Source: Planctomycetota bacterium
GTDB lineage: Bacteria; Planctomycetota; Phycisphaerae; Sedimentisphaerales; Anaerobacaceae
NCBI GenBank assembly: GCA_019456145.1
Contig: VRUL01000015.1
Span: forward strand, 52,189-116,188
Direction of reading: 5' to 3'
Length of the DNA: 64,000 nucleotides
Below are positions 1 to 7,052 of this stretch, one piece after another; positions within the stretch are counted from its first letter, which is position 1; each line of letters begins with the position of its first letter. Below the pieces are notes generated by a model. That model was given only the letters and a program-made list of their open reading frames with translations, was not told the DNA's origin and ran no database searches. The translations under genes and the position numbers were made by a program.

Positions 1-1
1 A

Positions 2-1273
2 AACCGGAGCAAGACCTCACGCATCGGCGGTTCGATCCGCACCAAAAAGTCTGGTGATGCTGCCACCGGAAAACTTACTCGCGGTAGTAAACCGAAAATT
101 GGTGCCGGCAGGACAGGCACGAGTAGCCGAACAAGTTCCCGCAGACCTTCTTTGTTCACTCGGCCGGCAAATGAAAAGAGTCAGCACATCAGGCCGGCAA
201 AAGAAAGAAGCCAGCACATCACAAGACAAAACAGAAGAGTTTTTACTGAGCCCAGGACAATCGAACAACAACGCCGAAGAAGGATTGACAGCCAAAACCG
301 AATACATCGCTGGAGAGAAAGGTCTTCTACTCCGATATACACTGAACGCAGCCATGTAGTAAATGATATTCAACACCGCGAGCATGTATACCTTGACTCC
401 CATCACCGGATACACCGCAGAAGAACCTGGCCGGGGTATCATTTTATGCTGCACTACAATTGGGGATTGCACTACACGTATCGCTCTTTCTATCCTTACT
501 ATCACCGCAGATACGTCTTTGTCAGCCTTGGTGGATACTGGCCCTTAGATTACAGCTATACCCGTTATTACTGGTATGGCTACCACCCTTATCGTTGGTA
601 CGGCTACTATCCTATCGCTCGCCAAGTTGTAGGTGATACAAATAACTATTACACGTACAACTACTACAACGATGACACTCCTGTAGTTGACACTGGCTAT
701 ACAGCATATGATGTAGGTGTTGTTGATCACACGACTTTCGCAGATGTTCGCGAAAGGCTGGCGCAGCAGGCACTGGAACCAGCAGAGCCCACGCTGGCGG
801 ATCGCTACTTCGAAGATGCTATCGGGGCTTTCGAACTCAATAATTTCGATAGAGCTGCTGAATTATTCGCCAAAGCACTTGAGCTTGCACCTGATGATAT
901 GATACTTCCGTTTGCCTACTGTCAGGCGCTTTTCGCTGGCCAGAGATATACAGAAGCCGCCGAGGTCCTTCGAGCGGCTCTGGCAAAGGTAACGCCCGAA
1001 GAGGAAGGTGTCTTTTATCCTCGCGGGCTGTATTCGAAAGACGATGTCCTCTTTGAACAGATGAACAAATTGGCTGAAAAAGCAGAGCTATACAGCTTCG
1101 ACCCGGACCTGCAGCTTCTTCTGGGTTATAACCTGCTCGGCATCGGCGAGCTCGACGACGCCGTTGAGCCCCTGAGGCTTGCGACCCTTGATTTGGAAAA
1201 TGCACCGGCCGCAACGGTGTTGCTTAACCTTTTGGAAAAAATGAGAATCAAGGACGCTGACAAGACCGAATAA
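2..1273 (+). CDS. TPR protein with basic and Tyr/His-rich N-terminal regions, 5' partial
   Basis: The reading frame is open to the left edge of the window, so the true start lies upstream; about 423 codons are visible. The first ~130 residues are very basic and rich in Ser, Thr, Arg and Gln with a short duplicated segment (RPANEKSQHI followed by RPAKERSQHI). Residues ~145-220 are extremely rich in Tyr, His, Trp and Arg (for example YHPYRWYGYYP). The C-terminal half (~260-423) has tetratricopeptide-like helices such as FELNNFDRAAELFAKALELAP and DDAVEPLRLA. TPRs bind partner proteins; no enzyme motif is visible. Aromatic/basic segments of this kind occur in secreted or surface proteins, but with the N-terminus missing a signal peptide cannot be checked. 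It is separated by 28 bases from the next gene, so they may be cotranscribed. Confidence 0.75.
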   Translation, partial: NRSKTSRIGGSIRTKKSGDAATGKLTRGSKPKIGAGRTGTSSRTSSRRPSLFTRPANEKSQHIRPAKERSQHITRQNRRVFTEPRTIEQQRRRRIDSQNRIHRWRERSSTPIYTERSHVVNDIQHREHVYLDSHHRIHRRRTWPGYHFMLHYNWGLHYTYRSFYPYYHRRYVFVSLGGYWPLDYSYTRYYWYGYHPYRWYGYYPIARQVVGDTNNYYTYNYYNDDTPVVDTGYTAYDVGVVDHTTFADVRERLAQQALEPAEPTLADRYFEDAIGAFELNNFDRAAELFAKALELAPDDMILPFAYCQALFAGQRYTEAAEVLRAALAKVTPEEEGVFYPRGLYSKDDVLFEQMNKLAEKAELYSFDPDLQLLLGYNLLGIGELDDAVEPLRLATLDLENAPAATVLLNLLEKMRIKDADKTE

Positions 1274-1301
1274 AAAGTCGGTGTTAGCGGAGAAAAGAAC
1301 G

Positions 1302-2435
1302 ATGAGAAATCCGAATTTGATAACCTGGGTAACCGCAATATGTTTCACGGCTATCCAGGTTTCTGAGGTGCCTGCCGGGGATTGGGTCCAATTCCCGGTC
1401 TATGCAGTAAACGAAGATCAGCAGGCACCGGATATTTATGGAAATGTTGTAGTCTGGGAGCAATTTGTAGAAGCGGAGTTTGACATTTACGGCGCCGATA
1501 TTACCGATTCTCTCAATCCTTTTGTTTTTGTTATCGACGCCGATGACGATCACCAGCAGGCACCCTCGATTTACGAAAACACTGTGGTTTGGCAAAGTTA
1601 CCTGGAGACAGATTGGGATATTTGGGCGGCCGATATTAGCGATCAAAATGCCCTGCGGTATTTTCCCGTTTCGGATTATGCAGATATCAATGAAGAAGTT
1701 CCCGCAGTTCACGGCAATATTGTTGTTTGGCAGGATGACTACCTGGGCGACTGGGATGTCCTGGGTGCTGATATCACGGACCCATGCAGCCCGGCGGAAT
1801 TTTTTATAGCCACGTATGATTCTAATCAGCATCGGCCTGCCGTCTACAGAAACACTGTTGTGTGGCAGGACGACTATTTGGGTGACGATAGGGACCTTTT
1901 CGCCGCTGACATCTGGCAAAGGAACAAGCCTGCTGAGTTTCCCGTTTCGCTTGTTCAATACGACCAGGAACAACCGGCTATCTACGGTGCTATAGTAGTC
2001 TGGCAGGACAACTTCTTCGGCGATTGGGATATTTACGCTGCCGATATCACCGAGCCTGACAACCCTGTTGAGCTTGCTATTACTACAGAGGCTTCGTGGC
2101 AGATGAATCCCGACATCGACGGCAACATAATAGTGTGGCAGGATAACCGAAATGGCAACTGGGACATATACGGTTATAACCTTACAACGCGACAGGAATT
2201 TCAAATAACCGATGACCCTGCCGATCAGACCAATCCCGCTATAAGCGGTAGCGTAGTTGTTTGGCAGGACAATCGAAACGAAAACTGGAATATATATGCA
2301 GTGATACTTAACGGCCCGGAAATTGCGCGGTGTACATCCTCGATACCTGGTGATGTTGATGGGGATTGCGAAGTCAACTTCACCGACTTTACAATAATGG
2401 CCGGCTACTGGCTCAGATCCAATCTTGAGCCCTGA
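1302..2435 (+). CDS. Secreted TolB-like beta-propeller protein with dockerin-like C-terminus
   Basis: A 377-residue exported protein. An in-frame GTG lies at 1281, but ATG 1302 is preferred because a GGAG sits about 10 bases upstream and the product then begins with a typical signal peptide (MRNPNLITWVTAICFTAIQ). The body is seven repeats of ~45 residues with the signature V-V-W-Q-D-x-x-x-G-x-W-D-I-Y, as in TolB/WD40-like propellers whose blades were named for the NVVVWQD core. The last ~30 residues (DVDGDCEVNFTDFTIMAGYW) form one dockerin-like EF-hand calcium loop ending in an aromatic residue, a tail that also appears on the products at 39524-44437 and 53732-55171. It is likely to act outside the cytoplasm as a binding or scaffold protein; the ligand is unknown. 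Confidence 0.85.
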   Translation: MRNPNLITWVTAICFTAIQVSEVPAGDWVQFPVYAVNEDQQAPDIYGNVVVWEQFVEAEFDIYGADITDSLNPFVFVIDADDDHQQAPSIYENTVVWQSYLETDWDIWAADISDQNALRYFPVSDYADINEEVPAVHGNIVVWQDDYLGDWDVLGADITDPCSPAEFFIATYDSNQHRPAVYRNTVVWQDDYLGDDRDLFAADIWQRNKPAEFPVSLVQYDQEQPAIYGAIVVWQDNFFGDWDIYAADITEPDNPVELAITTEASWQMNPDIDGNIIVWQDNRNGNWDIYGYNLTTRQEFQITDDPADQTNPAISGSVVVWQDNRNENWNIYAVILNGPEIARCTSSIPGDVDGDCEVNFTDFTIMAGYWLRSNLEP

Positions 2436-2538
2436 CAAGCCGGTTGGCGGTAGGGCGGGCCTGTGGTGTTGCTGCCGAGTGCACAGTAATGGATAGAGTA
2501 ACAGATTAAAAAAATCTTGAATTGAAAGGAGATCAAAA

Positions 2539-2949
2539 ATGGTTAAGAACATAGTGACAATTATGGTGATAGTTGCAGTAAGTTTGGGCTTGACATTCCT
2601 TATCGGCTGTCAAAGCGATGCACAAACCGGTACTGCCATCGGTGCACTGGCCGGTGCCGGCATCGGTCAATTGGCAGGTGGTGATACAGAAGCAACCCTC
2701 ATTGGGGCCGCTATAGGCGGCGCCGCTGGTTATATGCTGGGCAATGAGGGCGATAAGGAAAAAGCACAGGCCCAAAGAGCTGGCTTGCGTCAGGAATTAA
2801 ATACCGTTATGGTGAAAGTTACCAACAGCAACGGTTCTATTGTACAGGTCCCGCTGAGAAAGCATGGCGTTGGTTACATCGGCACAAAAGGTGAATATTA
2901 TGCCACCCTGCCGACCGAAGACCAGCTCCGCCCTGTATATGGTTTTTAG
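2539..2949 (+). CDS. Glycine-zipper lipoprotein
   Basis: A 136-residue predicted lipoprotein. The N-terminus is a hydrophobic signal with lipobox LIGC (Cys at ~residue 24), followed by two Gly/Ala-rich hydrophobic stretches (TAIGALAGAGIGQLAGG and LIGAAIGGAAGYMLG) characteristic of glycine-zipper 2TM proteins (Rick_17kDa/OmpA-like lipoproteins). The C-terminal ~50 residues are a small beta-rich tail (VMVKVTNSNGSIVQVPLRK). A strong AAAGGAG sits 8 bases before the ATG. Members of the family are envelope proteins that can insert in or oligomerise at membranes; a specific role is not evident. It stands alone between the propeller gene and the sigma-factor gene. Confidence 0.85.
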   Translation: MVKNIVTIMVIVAVSLGLTFLIGCQSDAQTGTAIGALAGAGIGQLAGGDTEATLIGAAIGGAAGYMLGNEGDKEKAQAQRAGLRQELNTVMVKVTNSNGSIVQVPLRKHGVGYIGTKGEYYATLPTEDQLRPVYGF

Positions 2950-3019
2950 AAGCCTCTCTGTATCGATTGTAAGGGATTTGAACGTTGTATTCCCTATATT
3001 GCTTTTCACAACCTGGCTG

Positions 3020-3048
3020 TTGTAGAAATGGTGGTTTTGCAGTAGAAT
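3020..3048 (+). promoter_or_regulatory. Putative sigma70-type promoter for the sigma-factor gene
   Basis: TTGTAG and TAGAAT hexamers separated by exactly 17 bases, about 95 bases upstream of the ATG at 3142. Each box matches four or five of six consensus positions. Seen by eye only; housekeeping promoters in planctomycetes broadly resemble this form. Confidence 0.35.
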
Positions 3049-3141
3049 ACTCGTTACGGAGTCTCAGTTTCGTGCCTTTATATAGATAGGGCAGGGGCTT
3101 CATAAGATAGTTGTTTCACTATAACGAGGCCGGAATACAGT

Positions 3142-3738
3142 ATGCAAGCAGAAGTAAAAGGCCTGATGAACAGGCGGCTGCGTAACGCTCTTAAAGGAAT
3201 TACCGACGCCGACATTGAACGCCGCCGACGGGCAATGGACCCTTTTGTGCGGGCTACATTTGAGCCCTTTATCAGGTACCTTTACCGTTACCTGGGAAAT
3301 GAAGTTGAATGTGAGGACGTTTTAGAAGATGTTTATGCCGATATTTGGGAAAATCCGGACCGTTTGTGTAATATTACAAGCGAGAAGCAGCTTCTCAAGA
3401 CCGTATACCTTTACTATATGCGGAAACGCCTCAGGCAGGTTTACAGTAGAATGAACAGGTATTTATCTTTATCGCAGTCAGATCAGAGGAATCTTATTGC
3501 TCCAGCATTAGATGTTCTTGAGATGATGTCTCAATTGGAGCTTAAGCAGGTCCTTCGCCGGATGTTAAATAAGCTCAAGGCAAGGGAGCGAAGAGCTATA
3601 GAGTTGTGGATGGAAGGTTTCTCTAACAGGGCAATCGCAAATGAGCTCAAGACTACGGTCGGAGCAGTTAAAATGTTGGAATTTAGAACTATATTAAAAC
3701 TCAAAAAAATGTTTCGGGATTACCATGATGAAGATTGA
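3142..3738 (+). CDS. Sigma-70 family (ECF-like) RNA polymerase sigma factor
   Basis: A 198-residue protein with the layout of an ECF sigma factor. Region 2 covers ~residues 35-95 (FIRYLYRYLGNEVECEDVLE, then DVYADIWENPD, the usual D-x-x-Q-E-x-x-x-x-W position), a linker follows, and region 4 covers ~130-190 with an HTH (LKARERRAIELWMEGFSNRAIANEL, TTVGAVKMLEFR). Region 2 is atypical: acidic residues replace the usual AEDxxQ. The family directs core RNA polymerase to a dedicated promoter set. The next two genes are coupled to each other and start 68 bases downstream, so one may be a regulator of this factor. No anti-sigma transmembrane protein is adjacent. Confidence 0.8.
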   Translation: MQAEVKGLMNRRLRNALKGITDADIERRRRAMDPFVRATFEPFIRYLYRYLGNEVECEDVLEDVYADIWENPDRLCNITSEKQLLKTVYLYYMRKRLRQVYSRMNRYLSLSQSDQRNLIAPALDVLEMMSQLELKQVLRRMLNKLKARERRAIELWMEGFSNRAIANELKTTVGAVKMLEFRTILKLKKMFRDYHDED

Positions 3739-3757
3739 TTTCATTTTTTCAGGAGCC

Positions 3758-3781
3758 CTTTTTGCAATAAGCCGCAAAAAG
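3758..3781 (+). other. Intercistronic 8-bp hairpin
   Basis: Perfect inverted repeat CTTTTTGC / GCAAAAAG with an 8-base loop, between the sigma-factor stop (3738) and the next ATG (3807). It is not followed by a T-run, so it is more like a processing or attenuation hairpin than an intrinsic terminator. A good Shine-Dalgarno (AAGGGAGG) lies just after it. Confidence 0.4.
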
Positions 3782-3806
3782 AAAACCTCTAAGGGAGGAA
3801 AATACA

Positions 3807-4148
3807 ATGTCTGATACAAACAGAGAAATCCAGGAATTACTGGTTGACTACGCCGGGGCCTTGCGTGATGGTTGTATACCGTCTTTTCTAAAATCACTTG
3901 AGCATGAGGAAGCACAGGCAATAGCTTCTTCTCGGCAGTTTAAGGATGCCGCTGAAGTCACGCGGGTTCTAAACGGCGTAGCTTTTGCCGATAAGGCTGT
4001 GACCCCAAATGTGAGTCTGTTCATATCCCGTGTCGATGCAAAGATATCATCGCGATTGAAAAAAGCCAGGGCGTCATCACGGGACAAACGCCGAACTTCT
4101 ACAAAATCCATCGAGAAAGCCGAAAAGAGGACTGAGAAGCCGATATGA
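3807..4148 (+). CDS. Small hypothetical protein coupled to the editing-domain gene
   Basis: A 113-residue soluble protein of unknown family with a strong SD (AAGGGAGGAAAATACA). The first ~75 residues look helical and acidic (QELLVDYAGALRDGCIPSFL; RQFKDAAEVTRVLNG). The last ~35 residues are a highly basic Lys/Arg/Ser tail (SRLKKARASSRDKRRTSTKS) that could bind nucleic acid. Its stop overlaps the next start as ATGA, so translation of the two is probably coupled and the products likely work together. It follows a sigma factor at 68 bases, so an anti-sigma or adaptor role is possible but not supported by any recognised motif. Confidence 0.7.
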   Translation: MSDTNREIQELLVDYAGALRDGCIPSFLKSLEHEEAQAIASSRQFKDAAEVTRVLNGVAFADKAVTPNVSLFISRVDAKISSRLKKARASSRDKRRTSTKSIEKAEKRTEKPI

Positions 4149-5224
4149 TTTTGGACTGTCACCAGTGCTCATCCTGCTATTTTGAGGACAAGGAGCCGTC
4201 ATCGAGAATAGATGCCGCCACAATCTCACTGCAGCAGCCAAAGATGGTTTTCAGAAACGTGCTTGTTGTCTTTGTCTGTATCGAGCTATACGACAGCAAA
4301 GAAGATTTGGAAGAAGCTGTAGAGGAGTTTGCATCGATGTCGGACCTTATAGGTAAAAGGCCGATTATTCTCTGTCCCAATGTTCACCTCTCGATTGACA
4401 AAGCGCCCGAGAAGCAGGCGGCGTATTTGATTGCCGAACTGGAAAAGATGCTCGTTAAGGTGGGCTACGATGTACAGTGCCTGTCTTTTGGTTACCACAA
4501 ACAGTACGGGATGGAATGTAACGGCAATGTCGGCAGCGTTGTTGGCAGGAGGTTCTACGGCTCCCAGGAGAAGCAGTTCCTAAGACTCTTAACTCGACTT
4601 GGTGTTTGTCCTCCGGAATCACAACCCCAGGACATGCCTGCATGGGCTAAAACTCTGACGGGAGGGCCGTTGTTCAAGGTGCTCAACAGCCGAAGCCGAA
4701 CCTACGATGCTGCCAGAAATATAGTCCGCCACCAGCTTGATACGGCCGGCGATGAGCTTTGGACATGCATGTTGTTCGAAGGCGAAAGAGACCCGGTGGA
4801 TGACTATATTAGCAGTGTATACGAAATCGTGGAAGATTACCAGGATATCAGGATCCACCGTGCGCTTAATCTCAGTGTGCCGGGATTTTCAAACGCTGCG
4901 AGTTTTCTGTTTCGCAAGTTCCCTGAGGCAATCGAACAGGGCAGACTTCGGATTTACAGCAGCAAAGTCTCTGACTTGGAGTGCTTATTGTCCAAGACGG
5001 CGGTTCTTCTTGCCTTCCCGCACATACCTCGTAAAGCCGGTTCGCATGCAGGAGAAATATCGTTCGGGATATACTGTAAGGATGAAAATTTTGCAAAGAA
5101 TATGATTCAGTGGTACCGGACTTTTCTTGTCGATTCGCGATTTGGATGGATCCGGACCGAATCTGAATTGAATACGGCAATCAATGAATTAGAAGAGGAG
5201 ATGTTCCAGGAAAAGCGCCAATAG
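4145..5224 (+). CDS. Archaeal ThrRS-type editing domain fused to an unknown C-terminal domain
   Basis: A 359-residue protein. Residues ~1-135 resemble the N-terminal editing domain of archaeal threonyl-tRNA synthetase (tRNA_Thr_ED; the fold is shared with D-aminoacyl-tRNA deacylase): a strand LVVFVCIELYD, the PNVHLS segment (His81), and SFGYHKQYGMECNGN (Lys119), matching the archaeal pattern P-x-A-H-L-S ... F-G-W-x-K-x-F-x-x-x-x-K-G-H. The two catalytic-site positions, His and Lys, are kept. There is no aminoacylation core. Residues ~150-345 form a second alpha/beta domain (for example ELWTCMLFEGERDPVDDYIS) that I do not recognise; it vaguely recalls a catalytically dead phospholipase-D-like sensor. 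Coupled by ATGA to the preceding small gene. It could be a trans-editing factor or a ligand sensor derived from one. Confidence 0.7.
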   Translation: MILDCHQCSSCYFEDKEPSSRIDAATISLQQPKMVFRNVLVVFVCIELYDSKEDLEEAVEEFASMSDLIGKRPIILCPNVHLSIDKAPEKQAAYLIAELEKMLVKVGYDVQCLSFGYHKQYGMECNGNVGSVVGRRFYGSQEKQFLRLLTRLGVCPPESQPQDMPAWAKTLTGGPLFKVLNSRSRTYDAARNIVRHQLDTAGDELWTCMLFEGERDPVDDYISSVYEIVEDYQDIRIHRALNLSVPGFSNAASFLFRKFPEAIEQGRLRIYSSKVSDLECLLSKTAVLLAFPHIPRKAGSHAGEISFGIYCKDENFAKNMIQWYRTFLVDSRFGWIRTESELNTAINELEEEMFQEKRQ

Positions 5225-5365
5225 ACTTTGAGGATTACCGGGGGCGCCCCTTTGCCGTCTTTTTGCAGGGAATCCGGATAATTCGGTTACCTGTCCAGGT
5301 CGGCTCGAGTACTGATAATCTGGCTTTTGTACTGATAATATAGAAAACCAAACGGAATTGAAACT

Positions 5366-6751
5366 GTGGATACGTTCTTATCTGTGGGTATTGTTGCAGC
5401 CTACGTGGCGGTGCTTACCTTTGTTGCTCTACGGGCACGCGCCGCACGCCGGTTCTCGGATTTTTCATTAGCTGGACGGGCACTTCCCTTGGCATTAGTC
5501 TTTGGCAGCCTTGCCGCTACATACGTGGGGCCGGGTTTTTCAATCGCCTTTGTTGGAAAGGGATTCAAGAGCGGCTTCCTTTTCCTCGCAATAGGGTTGG
5601 CATACGCGGTCCAGAACATCCTGGTCGGGCTGCTCCTTGCTCCTCGCCTCAGGGCCTTAAAAAACTGCCATACATTGGGCGATGCCATAGGGCAAAAGTA
5701 TGACCGAAAGTGCCAGGTTGTTGCGGGCCTTATTTCTGTTGGCCTCTGTGCAGGCTTCGCTGCGGTTATGGCACGTGCCGGTGGGGTTGTGTTGAATGAT
5801 ATATTCGGACTTCCGAGCTGGTCCTCTGTTATCGTAGTTGTCGGCGTTACGGCGTTATATACCACATTCGGAGGATTGCGGGCAAGCGTCATAACCGACG
5901 CGTTTCAATTCACCACGTTTGCCATATTACTGCCTCTTACATTGTTATGGGTACTGATATTTCACCTCGATGGAGGCGCGGCGGCTTTTGCCAGGCAGGC
6001 TGAAACTGCTACTTCTGTAGGATTCGATTCCACATCGCTTATTGAGATAGTCGGCCTGGTGACGGCTTTCCTGTTGGGTGAAACCCTCATACCGCCCTAT
6101 GCAAATCGTGCCTTGGCCTCCAGAACAACGAGTATATCACGAAATGGTTTTATGTTAGCAGGCTTCTTTAGCGTTATTTGGTTCATCGTTATGATTGCGA
6201 TTGGCGTAGCCGCAAGAAGTATCGTTCCCGGGGGTACGGATGAAGACCGTGTCCTGTTGAACCTGATCAAAGCAGTCATGCCTGCCGGAGGTTATGCGCT
6301 TTTGTTGGTCGTGTTGGTCTCAGTGGTTATGTCCAGTCTTGATTCGCTCCTGAACGCAGGTGCAGTAGCCTTTACCCAGGACATTGTGAAACCCTTTACG
6401 AAACTCCCCGACGAAACTGCTCTGAATATCGGCCGTTGCGCGACTATCGTTATTGCGGTAATTGCCGCCGCCGGCGCAGTTGCCGTTCCAAGTATCATCA
6501 CCGGCCTGCTTATCTGCTATACTATCTGGGCACCGGCGATTCTGCCGGCTCTTATAATCGGCCTCTGGTCGAAGCGTCCGCGTCCACTTGCCGCCATCTT
6601 ATCAATGGGTGTCGGTACGCTTGTTGCTATAATGTTTCAGTTTGTTTTCCCTTCTGTGATTGATGTCCCTGCTATCATCCCTGCCCTTGGAGCGGCGCTG
6701 ATGGCGTATTTACTGGGACATTGGCTCGAAGGGATTAAATCCGGAGCGTAA
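5366..6751 (+). CDS. Sodium:solute symporter (SSS) family transporter
   Basis: A 461-residue integral membrane protein with about 12-13 hydrophobic segments from end to end. The N-terminal pattern (ARRFSDFSLAGRALP, then AATYVGPGFSIAFVGKGFKSG) and the segment TTFGGLRASVITDAFQF are hallmarks of the SSS family (PutP, SglT, PanF type), which couple Na+ entry to uptake of sugars, amino acids or other organic solutes. The Asp in VITDAFQF and the Ser-rich SVVMSSLDSLLNAG of the Na+ site region are present. Start is GTG. A 53-aa membrane peptide follows after 3 bases, and an exported glycosidase-like protein follows that, so a sugar substrate is a reasonable guess. Confidence 0.9.
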   Translation: MDTFLSVGIVAAYVAVLTFVALRARAARRFSDFSLAGRALPLALVFGSLAATYVGPGFSIAFVGKGFKSGFLFLAIGLAYAVQNILVGLLLAPRLRALKNCHTLGDAIGQKYDRKCQVVAGLISVGLCAGFAAVMARAGGVVLNDIFGLPSWSSVIVVVGVTALYTTFGGLRASVITDAFQFTTFAILLPLTLLWVLIFHLDGGAAAFARQAETATSVGFDSTSLIEIVGLVTAFLLGETLIPPYANRALASRTTSISRNGFMLAGFFSVIWFIVMIAIGVAARSIVPGGTDEDRVLLNLIKAVMPAGGYALLLVVLVSVVMSSLDSLLNAGAVAFTQDIVKPFTKLPDETALNIGRCATIVIAVIAAAGAVAVPSIITGLLICYTIWAPAILPALIIGLWSKRPRPLAAILSMGVGTLVAIMFQFVFPSVIDVPAIIPALGAALMAYLLGHWLEGIKSGA

Positions 6752-6754
6752 AAG

Positions 6755-6916
6755 ATGGAAGTAATTACATTTGCAATCGTGGTAATCGCTGCTTTATTCG
6801 CTATTGGTAGCGGCGTTTGGGTTGCCACTGCCTTAGTGCGTGCTATCTCCAGGAATCGAACTACACAAACTACATTGCCCCAGGCAAGCGATAAAAGTAA
6901 CCACGCCGATATTTAA
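6755..6916 (+). CDS. 53-aa single-pass membrane peptide downstream of symporter
   Basis: A short gene starting 3 bases after the symporter stop, with GGAG about 10 bases upstream of the ATG. The product has one transmembrane helix (FAIVVIAALFAIGSGVWVAT, ~residues 6-25) and a polar Thr/Ser/Asn tail rich in hydrophilic residues. Tight spacing argues for cotranslation and a role as a small accessory subunit of the transporter, as several SSS carriers have; this is inference from position and size, since the sequence itself matches nothing I recognise. Confidence 0.6.
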   Translation: MEVITFAIVVIAALFAIGSGVWVATALVRAISRNRTTQTTLPQASDKSNHADI

Positions 6917-7000
6917 CACCCCGGCAGCCGATATAGTGTAAGCATACCGACTATCATGCGATGAATGCCTGTTTAGGCCGGATTTCAGGATTGTCCTTTA

Positions 7001-7037
7001 TTTTTAGTGTATAAGTTTGTACATTGTACACTAAAAA
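7001..7037 (+). promoter_or_regulatory. 11-bp perfect inverted repeat, operator or leader hairpin
   Basis: TTTTTAGTGTA and TACACTAAAAA are exact reverse complements separated by 15 bases; the spacer itself contains GTACATTGTAC, a second nested near-palindrome. The repeat ends 3 bases before the AGGAGG Shine-Dalgarno of the next gene (ATG at 7053). The symmetric A/T-flanked GTGTA core is typical of a dimeric repressor site (LacI/GntR/MarR-type), which would control the exported glycosidase-like gene. It could equally fold in RNA just upstream of the ribosome binding site. Confidence 0.5.
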
Positions 7038-7052
7038 TGAAGGAGGCTCCTA

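Noticed and set aside
1284-2552. 422-aa ORF opposite the propeller gene
   Set aside because: It is antisense to a clear repeat protein and its composition follows the complement of that gene's blades.
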